Source: Candidatus Bathyarchaeota archaeon (GTDB taxonomy: Archaea > Thermoproteota > Bathyarchaeia > Bathyarchaeales > Bathyarchaeaceae). From it: DNA of 39,143 bases. The position numbers and the translations under genes are program-made. The stretch lies in NCBI GenBank assembly GCA_030615265.1, contig JAUWZP010000008.1:1-39143 (forward strand), given 5' to 3'. Shown piece by piece: positions 24,555 through 32,549 of the stretch. Below the pieces are notes generated by a model. The model searched no databases. It had not been told where the DNA came from and worked only from the letters and a program-made list of their open reading frames with translations. Each line of letters opens with the position of its first letter. Positions within the stretch are counted from its first letter, which is position 1.

Positions 24555-24992
24555 ATGCATAATCTCCATAAATTTGCTCAAGTTTGCATTCCTAATGCAG
24601 GTGGTCATTAACTTGTCCATAAATTTTTTAGTGTTACCACTCTATGTGAGTCAAAATTCTCGAAATGATTTAGCTTGAGCTAGCTTGATTAATTGCTTGC
24701 TGCAGCTTAATCTAGCTCCTAGGAACTCAGCTTATTCAAGAACAGTGTGAGAAGGCTTCTAGGTAAGGGTTTTCGTTTTAGCTTCAGTTTGATTGTAATT
24801 GTGCTGTAGGACAAGCATAGTTGAGCTAGTTTCTATTCAGTTTTATGCTGGAGACTAATAGAGGACAATTACGGCTCTAGCTAGTAAATGTGCAGTAGCA
24901 TGTTTTCTAAATGATTATAGTTGTTTAAAGCCAACCTGCTCAGCTTGTTCTAAAGTTACTAGCGATCTTCCGGACTCGCCATTCCACCGCGG

Positions 24993-25211
24993 TCATATTA
25001 GATAGAACGGTTTCTCTGCACTAACAGGCTGGAGCTGCGGCGGTGACTCTTCAAGAAGGGAAAAAATTTGGTCGACATCGAATTTCAGTCTCTTGAAGGC
25101 CTCATGCAATTTTATGAGATCCGCCTTACGAAGTTTTTGCCAGTTGATGTCTTCGATTAAAAGAAATTTATTTAAGTCTGCTGCCAACTGCCGCTTTGTT
25201 TTCCCTTTCAA
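24993..25211 (-). CDS. Small helical protein, unknown
   Basis: 72 residues from a TTG at 25211 without a clear ribosome binding site. Sequence is a regular charged helical pattern (LNKFLLIEDINWQKLRKADLIKLHEAFKRLKFDVDQIFSLL) with a Pro-rich tail, compatible with a small regulator or antitoxin-like protein. It lies at the end of the leftward replication operon, after the tRNA fragment. Not recognised. Confidence 0.4.
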   Translation of the reverse strand: MKGKTKRQLAADLNKFLLIEDINWQKLRKADLIKLHEAFKRLKFDVDQIFSLLEESPPQLQPVSAEKPFYLI

Positions 25212-25360
25212 ATTATTTTACCCATTCCTTTCCTGGCAGCGTGCAGGAGAACACGGCAGACAACGTGATCTATGAGAAATTCCTCCTGCAAGCTGCTTTC
25301 AGGGGTTTTCATTTCTACCATCTTTCATCCTTGCAAAGTTGAGGCCAGCACTTGCGCGGC

Positions 25361-25390
25361 GACGTCGCGGGTTCAAATCCCGCCCGGTCC
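25361..25390 (+). repeat. 3' fragment of a different tRNA (T arm plus acceptor)
   Basis: A T arm GCGGG-TTCAAAT-CCCGC (25367-25383) followed by an acceptor strand CCGGTCC (25384-25390). A matching 5' acceptor GGACCGG, D arm or clear anticodon arm cannot be found within 90 bases upstream, so this is not a whole tRNA. It differs from tRNA-Glu, so it is not the att of the present insertion; possibly an attP copied from another target tRNA. Confidence 0.6.
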
Positions 25391-25395
25391 TCTTT

Positions 25396-25749
25396 TTAGC
25401 TTTCATCGTCTTCTTCTCGAGGGTCCTTGAAGTGTGCAATCAACATGGCTTTGATTTCATCGCCTTTCTCGATACGCCACAACGTAGTGATCGCTGGGTC
25501 GAGTGGTAAGTATAATCTCCTAGAATGCGTTCTCACCGGGTATAAACGGACGAACCACAATTTCACTTTTGGACTACCTGGCACTTGGCTCCGCACATAA
25601 AGCAGCATGGCCTTTATTTTGTCGCCTCGGCGGATATCATACTCTTTAACGATGTCTTTAGGCAGCCGTAGATGGAGAACTCTGCTGTGACGGCCTATTT
25701 TGTAATGTTCAACTAGCCAGATTTTCTCAAAAATGGGTTGCTTCACCAT
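25396..25749 (-). CDS. AbrB-like protein with two swapped-hairpin repeats
   Basis: 117 residues, likely DNA-binding. Two tandem AbrB-like units: LRLPKDIVKEYDIRRGDKIKAMLL and LYLPLDPAITTLWRIEKGDEIKAML, each the typical beta-loop-beta RLPK..I-x-x-x-xI-xxGD-xI pattern; a single chain would imitate an AbrB dimer. ATG 25749 follows the stop of the 47-residue gene by six bases. Probable regulator of the element's replication genes (inference). Confidence 0.75.
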   Translation of the reverse strand: MVKQPIFEKIWLVEHYKIGRHSRVLHLRLPKDIVKEYDIRRGDKIKAMLLYVRSQVPGSPKVKLWFVRLYPVRTHSRRLYLPLDPAITTLWRIEKGDEIKAMLIAHFKDPREEDDES

Positions 25750-25755
25750 ATCGTG

Positions 25756-25899
25756 TCATCCCTCTACATCGATGTCATTAACAATGATGTTTTTTTCCTT
25801 GAGTAAGTTAGGAGAAAGGGGGGTTGAAACTGCTAATAGGGGGGAAAAGGTGTTTTCAAAGTCTGTTAGGTTTCCCATTGTTTTTCCATCCTTTTTCAT
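25756..25899 (-). CDS. Small protein between helicase and AbrB genes
   Basis: 47 residues, ATG 25899 overlapping the stop of the MCM-like gene (ATGA), TGA at 25756 six bases before the next ATG. The tight fit on both sides argues for a real gene. Product: basic start MKKDGKTMGNL, then Pro/Ser/Leu-rich, ending in an acidic IIVNDIDVEG. No family recognised. Confidence 0.55.
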   Translation of the reverse strand: MKKDGKTMGNLTDFENTFSPLLAVSTPLSPNLLKEKNIIVNDIDVEG

Positions 25900-28800
25900 A
25901 TCCACCGGCACAATCCTTCCTTATCTCGACCCAGCTTCTGTTCTTCTACAAGCTGTTGAAATCGTTCGCCAGCTTCTCTCCGGGTTAAACCCGCGTCTAG
26001 GGCTACATATTCAAACTCGAATTGAGTGCCCTTCTTAAAATGTGAACGTAGATGAGCGCAGCTGGAACAGATTTTTTGGGAGGAACCGTTTTTGTTGAGT
26101 GTGTGGGTTAAAGCGCGTTCTTTGCCGCAGTCTGTGCATTGTCCTTGCTCGATAGGCTTTAACGGTTTGACGTTCCCGGCAATAGTCTCATGAGGCTTGG
26201 GTTTTTGAAGTGCAATAGGACCTTTAGGAGTCTTGTCTATTACGATAGCCGTTTCCCCGTTTACCCCATCTACCCCGTTTCTAGAGGTCACCCCCTTTTT
26301 CCCAGTGAAATTATCTAGATTTTGTTTTTTTTCCTCGCCAAAAGGGGGTTGACCCTTAGAATCGGGGTATACGGGGCACACGGGGTAACCATTGTTCATG
26401 TCTTTCAACCATCGTTTATAGAATCTGACTCCTTTAGCTGTGAAGAAGTAGCCTTTCCTTGCACTTTTAATCAGACCGAGACCTTTCATTTCTTTTGCTC
26501 GGTTTTTTATGGTTTTATCGGAGACTGATATTGAGGCTGCTATCTCTTCCATTGGTGCTTCGCCATGTTTAGCCACATACTTCAAAAATTTGTAGGGAAG
26601 TGTTTCTGTAAATTCTCCGCCTTGTATGCGCATCTCTTCCACTATTTTTTCGTTTATTGTTTTACTCAAGCTTTCGTATTCTTCATCAGAAAGTGTGTGG
26701 TCCTCTTTCCATTGCGCTGTGAATTCGTCAAGTTCCATATCGGTTCCGCATTGAACTAGCCATTGGTAGGCTTGGTCGACGTGTCTCTCTCCTGGTTCTG
26801 CTCCTTCAAACAATGCGAAGCAGTAGGCGAGAGTTGCTATTTTGTGAGGGTTTGCGCGTAGGAACAGTGGGATCTCTTCGTTGCCAAATTTAAGCTCTAA
26901 CTGTTTGCTGAGCTCCATTATTCTACGCCACAGTTTTAGAGGCACCGTGTAGGTGATCTCCTGGCTTAAGTTCCAACGTAACACGTTCCAAACTGTGTTG
27001 AGGAGAGTTTCATCTTCTTCTGTCAGCTCCTCGATTCCAGGGTTATAGCGAATCTCGGGCTCCACCCCATAGGTAAAAGTGGCAAACGTGAATCGTGCTA
27101 TGAATTTACGATCATAGATTTTTAGGGCTACGCATTTGTGTAGGTGCTGGTCTAATGGAATAGTTGGATTGCTTAACAGTTTAAGTCTGGTTCGAGCCCA
27201 CAGCTCACAGGGTTTGATAGTTGTCAACATTATGATACCGTTGCGCCTGCTTTCTACGTACTCGTCTAGCGCATGTGGGAACATGTTGTCTATAATTAAA
27301 AATGAGAGGTCAGCCGAAGGCAAGAGTCCTTTCCGCGCCACCCAGCCCATACCTTCAATTTTTTCGGCGCCTGCGGCTAGTCCAGCGGAAGTTTTTCTAC
27401 CACTCTCATATTTCCCGGCTCTAAGCCACCTGATCATCTCTCTTATTCTCTGGCTCTTCGCCGTTGTTGTTCCTCCTAATTCGCAGCTGGTCATAGACAA
27501 GATTGCTGGTCCTTCAGGGGTTTTAGTCCAAACTGGAGAGCCAACAAGAAGAAAGTCTGCTACAAATCCTTTAGTGGTCTCTTTTCCTTTAAGATTCGAC
27601 TTTTTCTTCATAACCCTAGCGATTTTCCATACTGTAGGTTCTTCTTCGGTTGTGATTGCACGCAAGTATTCCTTTGACGTTTTCACTGTTTTTTCGTCAG
27701 GCATCATAACTTCGCTTTCGTTTTGAAACCCTGAAACCAGCACTCCTATTCTACCATATTTTCCTCGACAGAGCCAACCCTCGGCGAAAATCCAGTTAGG
27801 CTGCCTTCGCAGGTCACATTTGTGAGAATGAACAAACCAAGATTTTGCTTCATTGCCCTGGCGGTCGGAAACCACAGCTTGCGTGATAGCAGTTTCTTTT
27901 GTACCTTTCGCGGAAACGTAGCTACCTTCTTGAATGGTTCCCTTCTGCCTCAAAACTATAAAAGCACTCTTCGGACTGTTACTATCAAAATATGTCGCAA
28001 AAGCACTCGCATCAAAGTTTTTCTCAAAGTTCAAGTTGTGTTCATCTGAAACTTCTTCACCACTTGCGTCGGTGTATTTATAGCGGATTTTTAAGTCGAG
28101 AAATCTCGCTTTGGGGAAACCTAGGCTCTTAATTTGAATGCGGGAATTGAACTTGCGGTCACCCTCATAGGCGAAGACGTCGCTGACTTCTTCGCTTGTA
28201 GGGAGCTCGGCTTTCGGAATTTTCCCTGGTTTCTCTTGGTCGACGGTTCCCTCTTTTCTTTCCTGCCATTCAACCATGTGGTCTTGAATGGCCATGATCA
28301 CTGTTTCAAGTGTGACGTCCGAATCTTTGAACGTCTTGTTCAAGATGCTTCGGATAGCCTTTGCTCTTTGGCTAATTCTTAGATCTTCAACATTAGTGAG
28401 GCTTATCCAGCCTGTTATTGGCTCCAGATTTTCTTTCCGTATTTCTTCCTCGTTATCCTTTATCTTGTAGAGACGAAAACGCCATCTGTGCTTGCTAGTT
28501 TTCACTTCAAGAAAGAAACACTGTCTGATTGTGATACCTTTGGTTTTCTTGTCAAGGATCAGGAATTGCGTTTCTTTAAACATGTCATACTTTTGCGATG
28601 GAACTTGTACGTTAGCCAGCCAAATTTGTTTAGGCTTTAAACCCAGCTTGGCAGCCAATTTAACATGGTCAATGGAATTATCTGTTGGAAAGGGGCCTTC
28701 GCGTTCTCCACAAGGCAAGAGATTGACATAGAATCCTCTTCGTTCTCTCTGTACCTTAATCTCCGTGACATAATGCTCACATACTTTTGTATCTGCAGCG

Positions 28801-28904
28801 AGCTCTTCAAGGTCGCAAAATTTGCATTTACCTAAGTGTTGCAGATTAGGCATAGTGTTTCGGTCGAAACGTAGGCAGAAGCCGCACGTCTGTGTAGGTT
28901 CCAT
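25896..28904 (-). CDS. Degenerate MCM-like AAA+ ATPase, probable replication protein of the element
   Basis: 1002 residues. N-terminus with zinc-finger cysteines C7, C10, C27 and C30. Middle resembles an MCM ATPase: LGGTTTAKSQRIREMIRWL with Walker A GGTTTAKS at 477-484 (MCM: GDPGTAKS), YESGRKTSAGLAAGAEK matching MCM's ytsGkgsSaaGLtAa, LSFLIIDNM as Walker B with Asn in place of the usual Glu, LWARTRLKLLSNPTIPLD as the sensor-1 NP region. Then a winged helix (GEAPMEEIAASISVSDKTIKNRAKEMKGLGLI) as in MCM C-termini, and a further zinc finger (CTDC...CSSC) after a low-complexity linker. ATG 28904 preceded by GGAG. Likely the element's own helicase or initiator. Altered Walker B leaves activity uncertain. 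Confidence 0.7.
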   Translation of the reverse strand: MEPTQTCGFCLRFDRNTMPNLQHLGKCKFCDLEELAADTKVCEHYVTEIKVQRERRGFYVNLLPCGEREGPFPTDNSIDHVKLAAKLGLKPKQIWLANVQVPSQKYDMFKETQFLILDKKTKGITIRQCFFLEVKTSKHRWRFRLYKIKDNEEEIRKENLEPITGWISLTNVEDLRISQRAKAIRSILNKTFKDSDVTLETVIMAIQDHMVEWQERKEGTVDQEKPGKIPKAELPTSEEVSDVFAYEGDRKFNSRIQIKSLGFPKARFLDLKIRYKYTDASGEEVSDEHNLNFEKNFDASAFATYFDSNSPKSAFIVLRQKGTIQEGSYVSAKGTKETAITQAVVSDRQGNEAKSWFVHSHKCDLRRQPNWIFAEGWLCRGKYGRIGVLVSGFQNESEVMMPDEKTVKTSKEYLRAITTEEEPTVWKIARVMKKKSNLKGKETTKGFVADFLLVGSPVWTKTPEGPAILSMTSCELGGTTTAKSQRIREMIRWLRAGKYESGRKTSAGLAAGAEKIEGMGWVARKGLLPSADLSFLIIDNMFPHALDEYVESRRNGIIMLTTIKPCELWARTRLKLLSNPTIPLDQHLHKCVALKIYDRKFIARFTFATFTYGVEPEIRYNPGIEELTEEDETLLNTVWNVLRWNLSQEITYTVPLKLWRRIMELSKQLELKFGNEEIPLFLRANPHKIATLAYCFALFEGAEPGERHVDQAYQWLVQCGTDMELDEFTAQWKEDHTLSDEEYESLSKTINEKIVEEMRIQGGEFTETLPYKFLKYVAKHGEAPMEEIAASISVSDKTIKNRAKEMKGLGLIKSARKGYFFTAKGVRFYKRWLKDMNNGYPVCPVYPDSKGQPPFGEEKKQNLDNFTGKKGVTSRNGVDGVNGETAIVIDKTPKGPIALQKPKPHETIAGNVKPLKPIEQGQCTDCGKERALTHTLNKNGSSQKICSSCAHLRSHFKKGTQFEFEYVALDAGLTRREAGERFQQLVEEQKLGRDKEGLCRWI

Positions 28905-28916
28905 TTTTCTCTCCTT

Positions 28917-29510
28917 TTACTTTTTTGGAAGCCGAAAATGCGAGTCTTTTCCAGCAGAGATATATTCTCCACCTTGATTCCTGACTATTGCTGCTATCTT
29001 AGCAAAGTTGTCTGAACCCAAATAATGTCGTGGGCGAATCTCAATGAACTGTCCTTTCTCCTCGAAGAGCAGAAGATCTTCCAGGTTTTTGGGGAATTTG
29101 GTTTTAAGCTGTTCTACTTTAGAAGTGCCTGAGGCATCAACTGTTTTAGCAGCACCCTTCTTTAGCCTCTGCCGGTAGACCTTGTTTTCACCGTAAAGCC
29201 AGTAACTATACGCATAGCCTGGACCGTGATATCGCTCTTTAATTGTGGCGTTGCTTGCACGCAAAATGCCATAGGCAGGACTAAACTTGTCTGGCAAATT
29301 GGAAGCTTTATGGGCAACCTCAAATTCACCCAGTCTATCGCCTTTCTGGGAATCAAACTTCAGAGTTGTGAAGGTTTCTTCTTTTACAGTAGAAGCTTCC
29401 TTAACTCCTACGAGCTCGGCGATTCTATGTTTCAGATCAACAGCAGCAGCTTCTTGTGCGTTGGCATAGTTGACAAGAATTTCCAGAACTTTTTCAGATT
29501 CTTTGCTCAT
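28917..29510 (-). CDS. Element protein of 197 residues, unknown function
   Basis: Starts ATG 29510 and ends 12 bases before the MCM-like gene, so probably co-transcribed and functionally linked with it. N-terminus is a helix (EKVLEILVNYANAQEAAAVDLKHRIAEL); the middle is basic and Tyr-rich (YHGPGYAYSYWLYGENKVYRQRLKKG); the end, FIEIRPRHYLGSDNFAKIAAIVRNQGGEYISAGKDSHFRLPK, looks like a compact conserved domain. A single-stranded DNA-binding or helicase partner role is a guess from context only. Confidence 0.65.
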   Translation of the reverse strand: MSKESEKVLEILVNYANAQEAAAVDLKHRIAELVGVKEASTVKEETFTTLKFDSQKGDRLGEFEVAHKASNLPDKFSPAYGILRASNATIKERYHGPGYAYSYWLYGENKVYRQRLKKGAAKTVDASGTSKVEQLKTKFPKNLEDLLLFEEKGQFIEIRPRHYLGSDNFAKIAAIVRNQGGEYISAGKDSHFRLPKK

Positions 29511-29547
29511 GCCTTTCTGCCTCCTCCTTTTTCTTTAGACATCACGA

Positions 29548-29685
29548 TCATCTCTCTCGAAAAGCATCGCAGGCCCTGTCGGCTGCAATCCTGTTGATCA
29601 TTCCCTTTACGCACCTGCCAACCCAAAAACAGCATTTACCGCACACGGTGGCGCAAAGCTTTTTATTTTGAGCTTCCCCACTCAC
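29548..29685 (-). CDS. Small cysteine-rich protein
   Basis: 45 residues from GTG 29685, with GGAGG eight bases upstream (29694-29698). Cysteine pattern CATVCGKCCFWVGRCVKG suggests a metal-binding knuckle, then NRIAADRACDAFRER. The frame can also be read from a TTG at 29769 (73 residues), but the added N-terminus is Pro-rich and overlaps a better-placed small ORF, so the GTG is preferred. Member of the leftward replication operon. Confidence 0.55.
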   Translation of the reverse strand: MSGEAQNKKLCATVCGKCCFWVGRCVKGMINRIAADRACDAFRER

Positions 29686-29686
29686 C

Positions 29687-29779
29687 CTAGGAGCCTCCGT
29701 CTGCAAAACTTGGACGTGTAAATTGTGTGGCGGCGGTTGCTTCTGGGGCGCCGGCCATGGCGCCTTCAATAACTGTCAT
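29687..29779 (-). CDS. Possible 30-residue protein
   Basis: ATG 29779 overlaps the stop of the AbrB-like gene (ATGA), and its TAG at 29687 lies one base before the GTG of the Cys-rich gene. Product is Ala/Thr-rich (MTVIEGAMAGAPEATAATQF). The perfect coupling supports it, its shortness does not. Confidence 0.35.
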   Translation of the reverse strand: MTVIEGAMAGAPEATAATQFTRPSFADGGS

Positions 29780-29991
29780 TTTTTGTAATTCTCCTTTTTG
29801 TTTCGGCGCAATTTCAAGTCGGCGATGATCACACGCAAACTAGCAATCACGGTCTCTGCATCAGTGCCCTCGGAATAAATCACAGCAGCATTAGCATTGG
29901 GGAGAAACTTCCAGTTTTCTCCAAAAACCTCTCTGATTTTCTTTGGAAAATAAATATGCCCCTGTGGCCCCGTCTTTAATTTGTATTCCAT
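29776..29991 (-). CDS. AbrB/SpoVT-like DNA-binding protein
   Basis: 71 residues from ATG 29991, with GAGGTG about five bases upstream (a GTG at 30000 would add three residues). Core MEYKLKTGPQGHIYFPKKIREVFG is the swapped-hairpin AbrB pattern; the rest is helical and basic. First gene of the leftward operon, next to a palindromic operator, so probably an autoregulator of the replication genes. Confidence 0.75.
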   Translation of the reverse strand: MEYKLKTGPQGHIYFPKKIREVFGENWKFLPNANAAVIYSEGTDAETVIASLRVIIADLKLRRNKKENYKK

Positions 29992-30010
29992 TCCAATCAC
30001 CTCTCTAGTA

Positions 30011-30073
30011 AGGTTTTTACAAAACCTTTATAAAGTGTTCCCAAGATAGTAACAGTTTGCTGAAATAGTAACA
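30011..30073. promoter_or_regulatory. Divergent promoter region with operators
   Basis: Between the AbrB-like gene and the winged-helix gene. AGGTTTT-TAC-AAAACCT (30011-30027) is a 7-bp inverted repeat that overlaps CTTTATAAAG (30026-30035), the likely TATA box of the leftward operon. Two direct copies of ATAGTAACA (30046-30054 and 30065-30073) lie before the rightward gene. The layout suggests separate sites for the two flanking regulators. Confidence 0.55.
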
Positions 30074-30081
30074 CTTTAAAG

Positions 30082-30582
30082 ATGACAAAAATGCCACTTG
30101 CAAAATGGAAACAACATGATGCCAGAATCTTGGATGCTCTCCATAAAAGAGCCATTGAAAACAAAAAAAGGCCAACAATGGGATTTAGAGAAATCCGAAG
30201 AACTATTAAAATGGGCACAGACACATTATCTCGCCGATTGCGAATTCTAACTGAAAATGGCTACGTTGCAACAACAACCATTGGCAAATACAAACGATAT
30301 TATATAACTGAAGAAGGCATTGCTGACAATGAATCACTCCAAGAAATAGAATTGGTTGCTTACAAAAAGTCAAAGCTAACGCGCTTAGGTTCCGCACCTG
30401 GACCCACCGCAACAGTCTATTTCAAGAACGTCTCCTTCACCAAGTTGGAAAGCGTCATTCTCCCAGCCTGGAACACATTTGTTAGCGCGGTAAGAAAAGA
30501 ACTGAAAGATAAAAATTGTGAAATCGGATTCGTAGGCACTATGAAACGTTTTCAAAACAAACCTCAGCGACCTCGGCGATAG
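30082..30582 (+). CDS. Winged-helix transcription regulator
   Basis: 166 residues. N-terminal winged helix: ARILDALHKRAIENKKRPTMGFREIRRTIKMGTDTLSRRLRILTENGYVATTTIGKYKRYYIT, a MarR/ArsR-like fold with an unusually long loop. The C-terminal half (TVYFKNVSFTKLESVILPAWNTFVSAVRKEL) may be a dimer or ligand domain. Divergent from the replication operon with a short leader, as expected for its repressor (inference). Confidence 0.7.
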   Translation: MTKMPLAKWKQHDARILDALHKRAIENKKRPTMGFREIRRTIKMGTDTLSRRLRILTENGYVATTTIGKYKRYYITEEGIADNESLQEIELVAYKKSKLTRLGSAPGPTATVYFKNVSFTKLESVILPAWNTFVSAVRKELKDKNCEIGFVGTMKRFQNKPQRPRR

Positions 30583-30686
30583 TGGCAGCTACAAAACCAA
30601 AAACTCTCAGCACTAGTAATTTTTATTCTTAGAAACTAAACTTGACATTAAAGGCACGATCTGAGTAGCTCCACAGTCTTGAGGAG

Positions 30687-31538
30687 TTGAAATATATGAG
30701 AAAGAGAATTTGGGGTCAAAAATCTTGGATAATTGACTACTGGCTTAAACGAATGAAAGACCCGTTCCCAGAGCCTTACTCGATTCGGCAAGCATTCTAT
30801 AAAGAGCTCCCAGAAATCTCAAATCTTGTTCCAGAGGATGTCAAACTGTCCAGTAAGGATTGGCCTAGGAACTTTTACAACAGGATGTGTGAATACCTTT
30901 CTGACCTAGTGTTGGAAGGGAAAGCATGCTACAAAACAATTAACGTGCTTGACGATAGTGGAGCAAGCAAAATAGTTTGGCAAGAATATGAGTTTGTTGA
31001 AATGCACAACCCTGAAGAGGCTTGGGTGGAATATCCCATAGAGGTATGGGTGGAAAACAACGCAACATACAACAGTTGTATAGGTCTATTCGATGGAGAC
31101 AAACGACTCTTTCAAACAAACCTAGTTTCTACAAGAGGCCCAGCCAAAACTCAGCAGATAGAGTCCATAAAACTGACTAGGAGCGAAGATGTTAAGGTAA
31201 TTCTGAATTTTACAGATTTTGACCCTTCAGGCTACGATATGCCTAGAGATCTACAGAACAGATGTAAACGAATCGGGCTTAAGCTAGATGTTAAACACAT
31301 AGGAATACTTCCGCATCAAATTCCCGAAGAGAGAAGGACAGTTTCTCTAATCAGATACAAAAAGAGGGATCCGAGAGCCCAAAGGTTCCGGGAATTATTC
31401 GCTAAGGATCCATTAGTTCAAAAAGGCTTCGGCTACGAGATACAAGCCTTAATGCCTCCAGAGATCAGGGAGTTTACTACGAAGCACATTCTAGCAGCTA
31501 TCAGGGAATACGGATTTGACAAGAGGGAATCAGCATAA
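30687..31538 (+). CDS. Spo11/topoisomerase VI subunit A-like TOPRIM protein (Mini-A-like)
   Basis: 283 residues. N-terminal part has YSIRQAFYKELPEIS, comparable to the topo VI A/Spo11 TLRQIYY region with its catalytic Tyr (Y54 or nearby is the candidate). The second half resembles the TOPRIM domain: IEVWVENNATYNSCIGLFD with the conserved Glu, VSTRGPAKTQQIES, then LNFTDFDPSGYDMPRDLQN with the DxD and DPSGYD where topo VI A has DgDPyG. No subunit B-like gene is near. Standalone A-type proteins on archaeal elements are known as Mini-A; assignment here is by motif only. ATG 30687; an ATG at 30696 is also possible. Confidence 0.55.
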   Translation: MKYMRKRIWGQKSWIIDYWLKRMKDPFPEPYSIRQAFYKELPEISNLVPEDVKLSSKDWPRNFYNRMCEYLSDLVLEGKACYKTINVLDDSGASKIVWQEYEFVEMHNPEEAWVEYPIEVWVENNATYNSCIGLFDGDKRLFQTNLVSTRGPAKTQQIESIKLTRSEDVKVILNFTDFDPSGYDMPRDLQNRCKRIGLKLDVKHIGILPHQIPEERRTVSLIRYKKRDPRAQRFRELFAKDPLVQKGFGYEIQALMPPEIREFTTKHILAAIREYGFDKRESA

Positions 31539-31559
31539 ACCGCTTTTTGGGGTGACTGA

Positions 31560-31634
31560 ATGAGCGAAGAAGATGAAAGGGTGAAGGAAGCTAACCTTCA
31601 TCTGCGGTGGAAATGCATGCTTACTTACTTTTAA
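31560..31634 (+). CDS. Possible 24-residue ORF after the topo VI A-like gene
   Basis: ATG 31560 preceded by GGGGTGA, TAA at 31634, product acidic then Leu/Arg/Trp-containing (SEEDERVKEANLHLRWKC). It may be the start of a gene cut off by a later event, since the good ribosome binding site leads to an abnormally short frame that ends against a convergent gene. Confidence 0.25.
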   Translation: MSEEDERVKEANLHLRWKCMLTYF

Positions 31635-31637
31635 AGG

Positions 31638-32198
31638 CTATAGCCTCTCAAAACCGTTCATGAAGGTTTTTGCTTCACCTTTGACCAAAAGGCACGTTGC
31701 CAGCGAGCGCACTCTTGTCTTTAACCAGATATCAGTTAATTGCATTTCCTCCAAGCTCTCATAAAAGCGAATTACTCGAGCGTCTTCACCGTTATTCCTC
31801 ATTTCCTCCAATTTCTTCTCGTTCTTCTCTATTTCATCTAAGTCAAAGTTTAGAAAATTGCGAGCCCACGGAGAAACCCAATGTTCAGATTTTTCATTAA
31901 CCACCACCAGCTGAGCACCAAGTAAACACCGGCTCGTTTTCTTAACATATTCCTCATCTACTGCAGTACATATCTGTTCCAGACTCTTCCGACGTGGCGC
32001 GCGCACTTGAACCTTCCGCAGAGAAACGGGGCGGTTTCCATACTGTTGCCGCTCAATAACCCTGATGTCACCATGGTTTTTATGACGCTTTGAATCTGCG
32101 ACCAAGGTGAACGGGATCAATTCTCTGTCCAGAAAACCACAACGTGGGTTGTAGATACTGATGAAAAGTTCTCCGAGAACTCCATTGGTAGGTAGCAT
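31638..32198 (-). CDS. Element protein, unknown function
   Basis: About 186 residues from the ATG at 32198. The frame extends to GTG 32231, but the TATA-like CGTATATACG at 32243-32252 puts the transcript start near 32222, so the inner ATG fits better. Sequence: LPTNGVLGELFISIYNPRCGFLDRELIPF, a basic segment (VQVRAPRRKSLEQI), an acidic helix EIEKNEKKLEEM, and two cysteines near the middle and end. No motif recognised. Confidence 0.55.
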   Translation of the reverse strand: MLPTNGVLGELFISIYNPRCGFLDRELIPFTLVADSKRHKNHGDIRVIERQQYGNRPVSLRKVQVRAPRRKSLEQICTAVDEEYVKKTSRCLLGAQLVVVNEKSEHWVSPWARNFLNFDLDEIEKNEKKLEEMRNNGEDARVIRFYESLEEMQLTDIWLKTRVRSLATCLLVKGEAKTFMNGFERL

Positions 32199-32298
32199 CA
32201 CGCTCTTGAGCCTTGTCTGCAAGAATAACACCTACACATCTACGTATATACGAAACAGTTTTTAAGCTAAACACCAAAGATAATGGTGAGATGAGTGT

Positions 32299-32544
32299 AT
32301 GCATTTGGTTTTTAGACAAAGTAACGGCCTCATATGGGCCCTAAAGTCAGCGCCACCCGATCGTCTCCGGCAAGCTCAGAAACTCATTCAAGCTGGCCGC
32401 GCGCATCCAGCAACAAGACAAGGCCGCGTCATTCCGCACGTGACAGAACATGAAGAATACGACATGACCTTTAAGAAAGGAGAAACTCAGAAAGGAAGAC
32501 GAACTCCAAGCTCAGAAAAGTTGCTTTGGGACTTCATGCAGTGA
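32299..32544 (+). CDS. Small basic protein, unknown
   Basis: 81 residues, ATG 32299 with GGTGAG about eight bases upstream and a TATA-like TTTTTAAG some 35 bases upstream. Basic, with LRQAQKLIQAGRAHPATRQGRVIPHVTEHEEYD. Stop is six bases before the ATG of the next gene, so the two form an operon. Family unknown. Confidence 0.5.
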   Translation: MHLVFRQSNGLIWALKSAPPDRLRQAQKLIQAGRAHPATRQGRVIPHVTEHEEYDMTFKKGETQKGRRTPSSEKLLWDFMQ

Positions 32545-32549
32545 TCACG

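Larger units (their letters stand above)
23933..24992. other. Gene-poor, palindrome-rich region of the element (possible origin)
   Basis: About 1.06 kb without a convincing gene. Holds two long perfect palindromes sharing ACACGTGT, a 10-bp inverted repeat, a hairpin followed by a T-run, an imperfect stem GAGCTAG...CTAGCTC at 24677-24718, and many AGCT/CTAG words between 24.66 and 24.9 kb. Around 23.97-24.06 kb two loosely repeated phrases TTCAAGACC-TATTCGA occur. Large clusters of symmetric sites in the only long non-coding stretch of an element with its own helicase gene suggest a replication origin (inference). Confidence 0.4.

Noticed and set aside
25341-25390. Complete tRNA gene at this place
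   Set aside because: Only the T arm and 3' acceptor strand are present; no 5' acceptor or D arm can be found.
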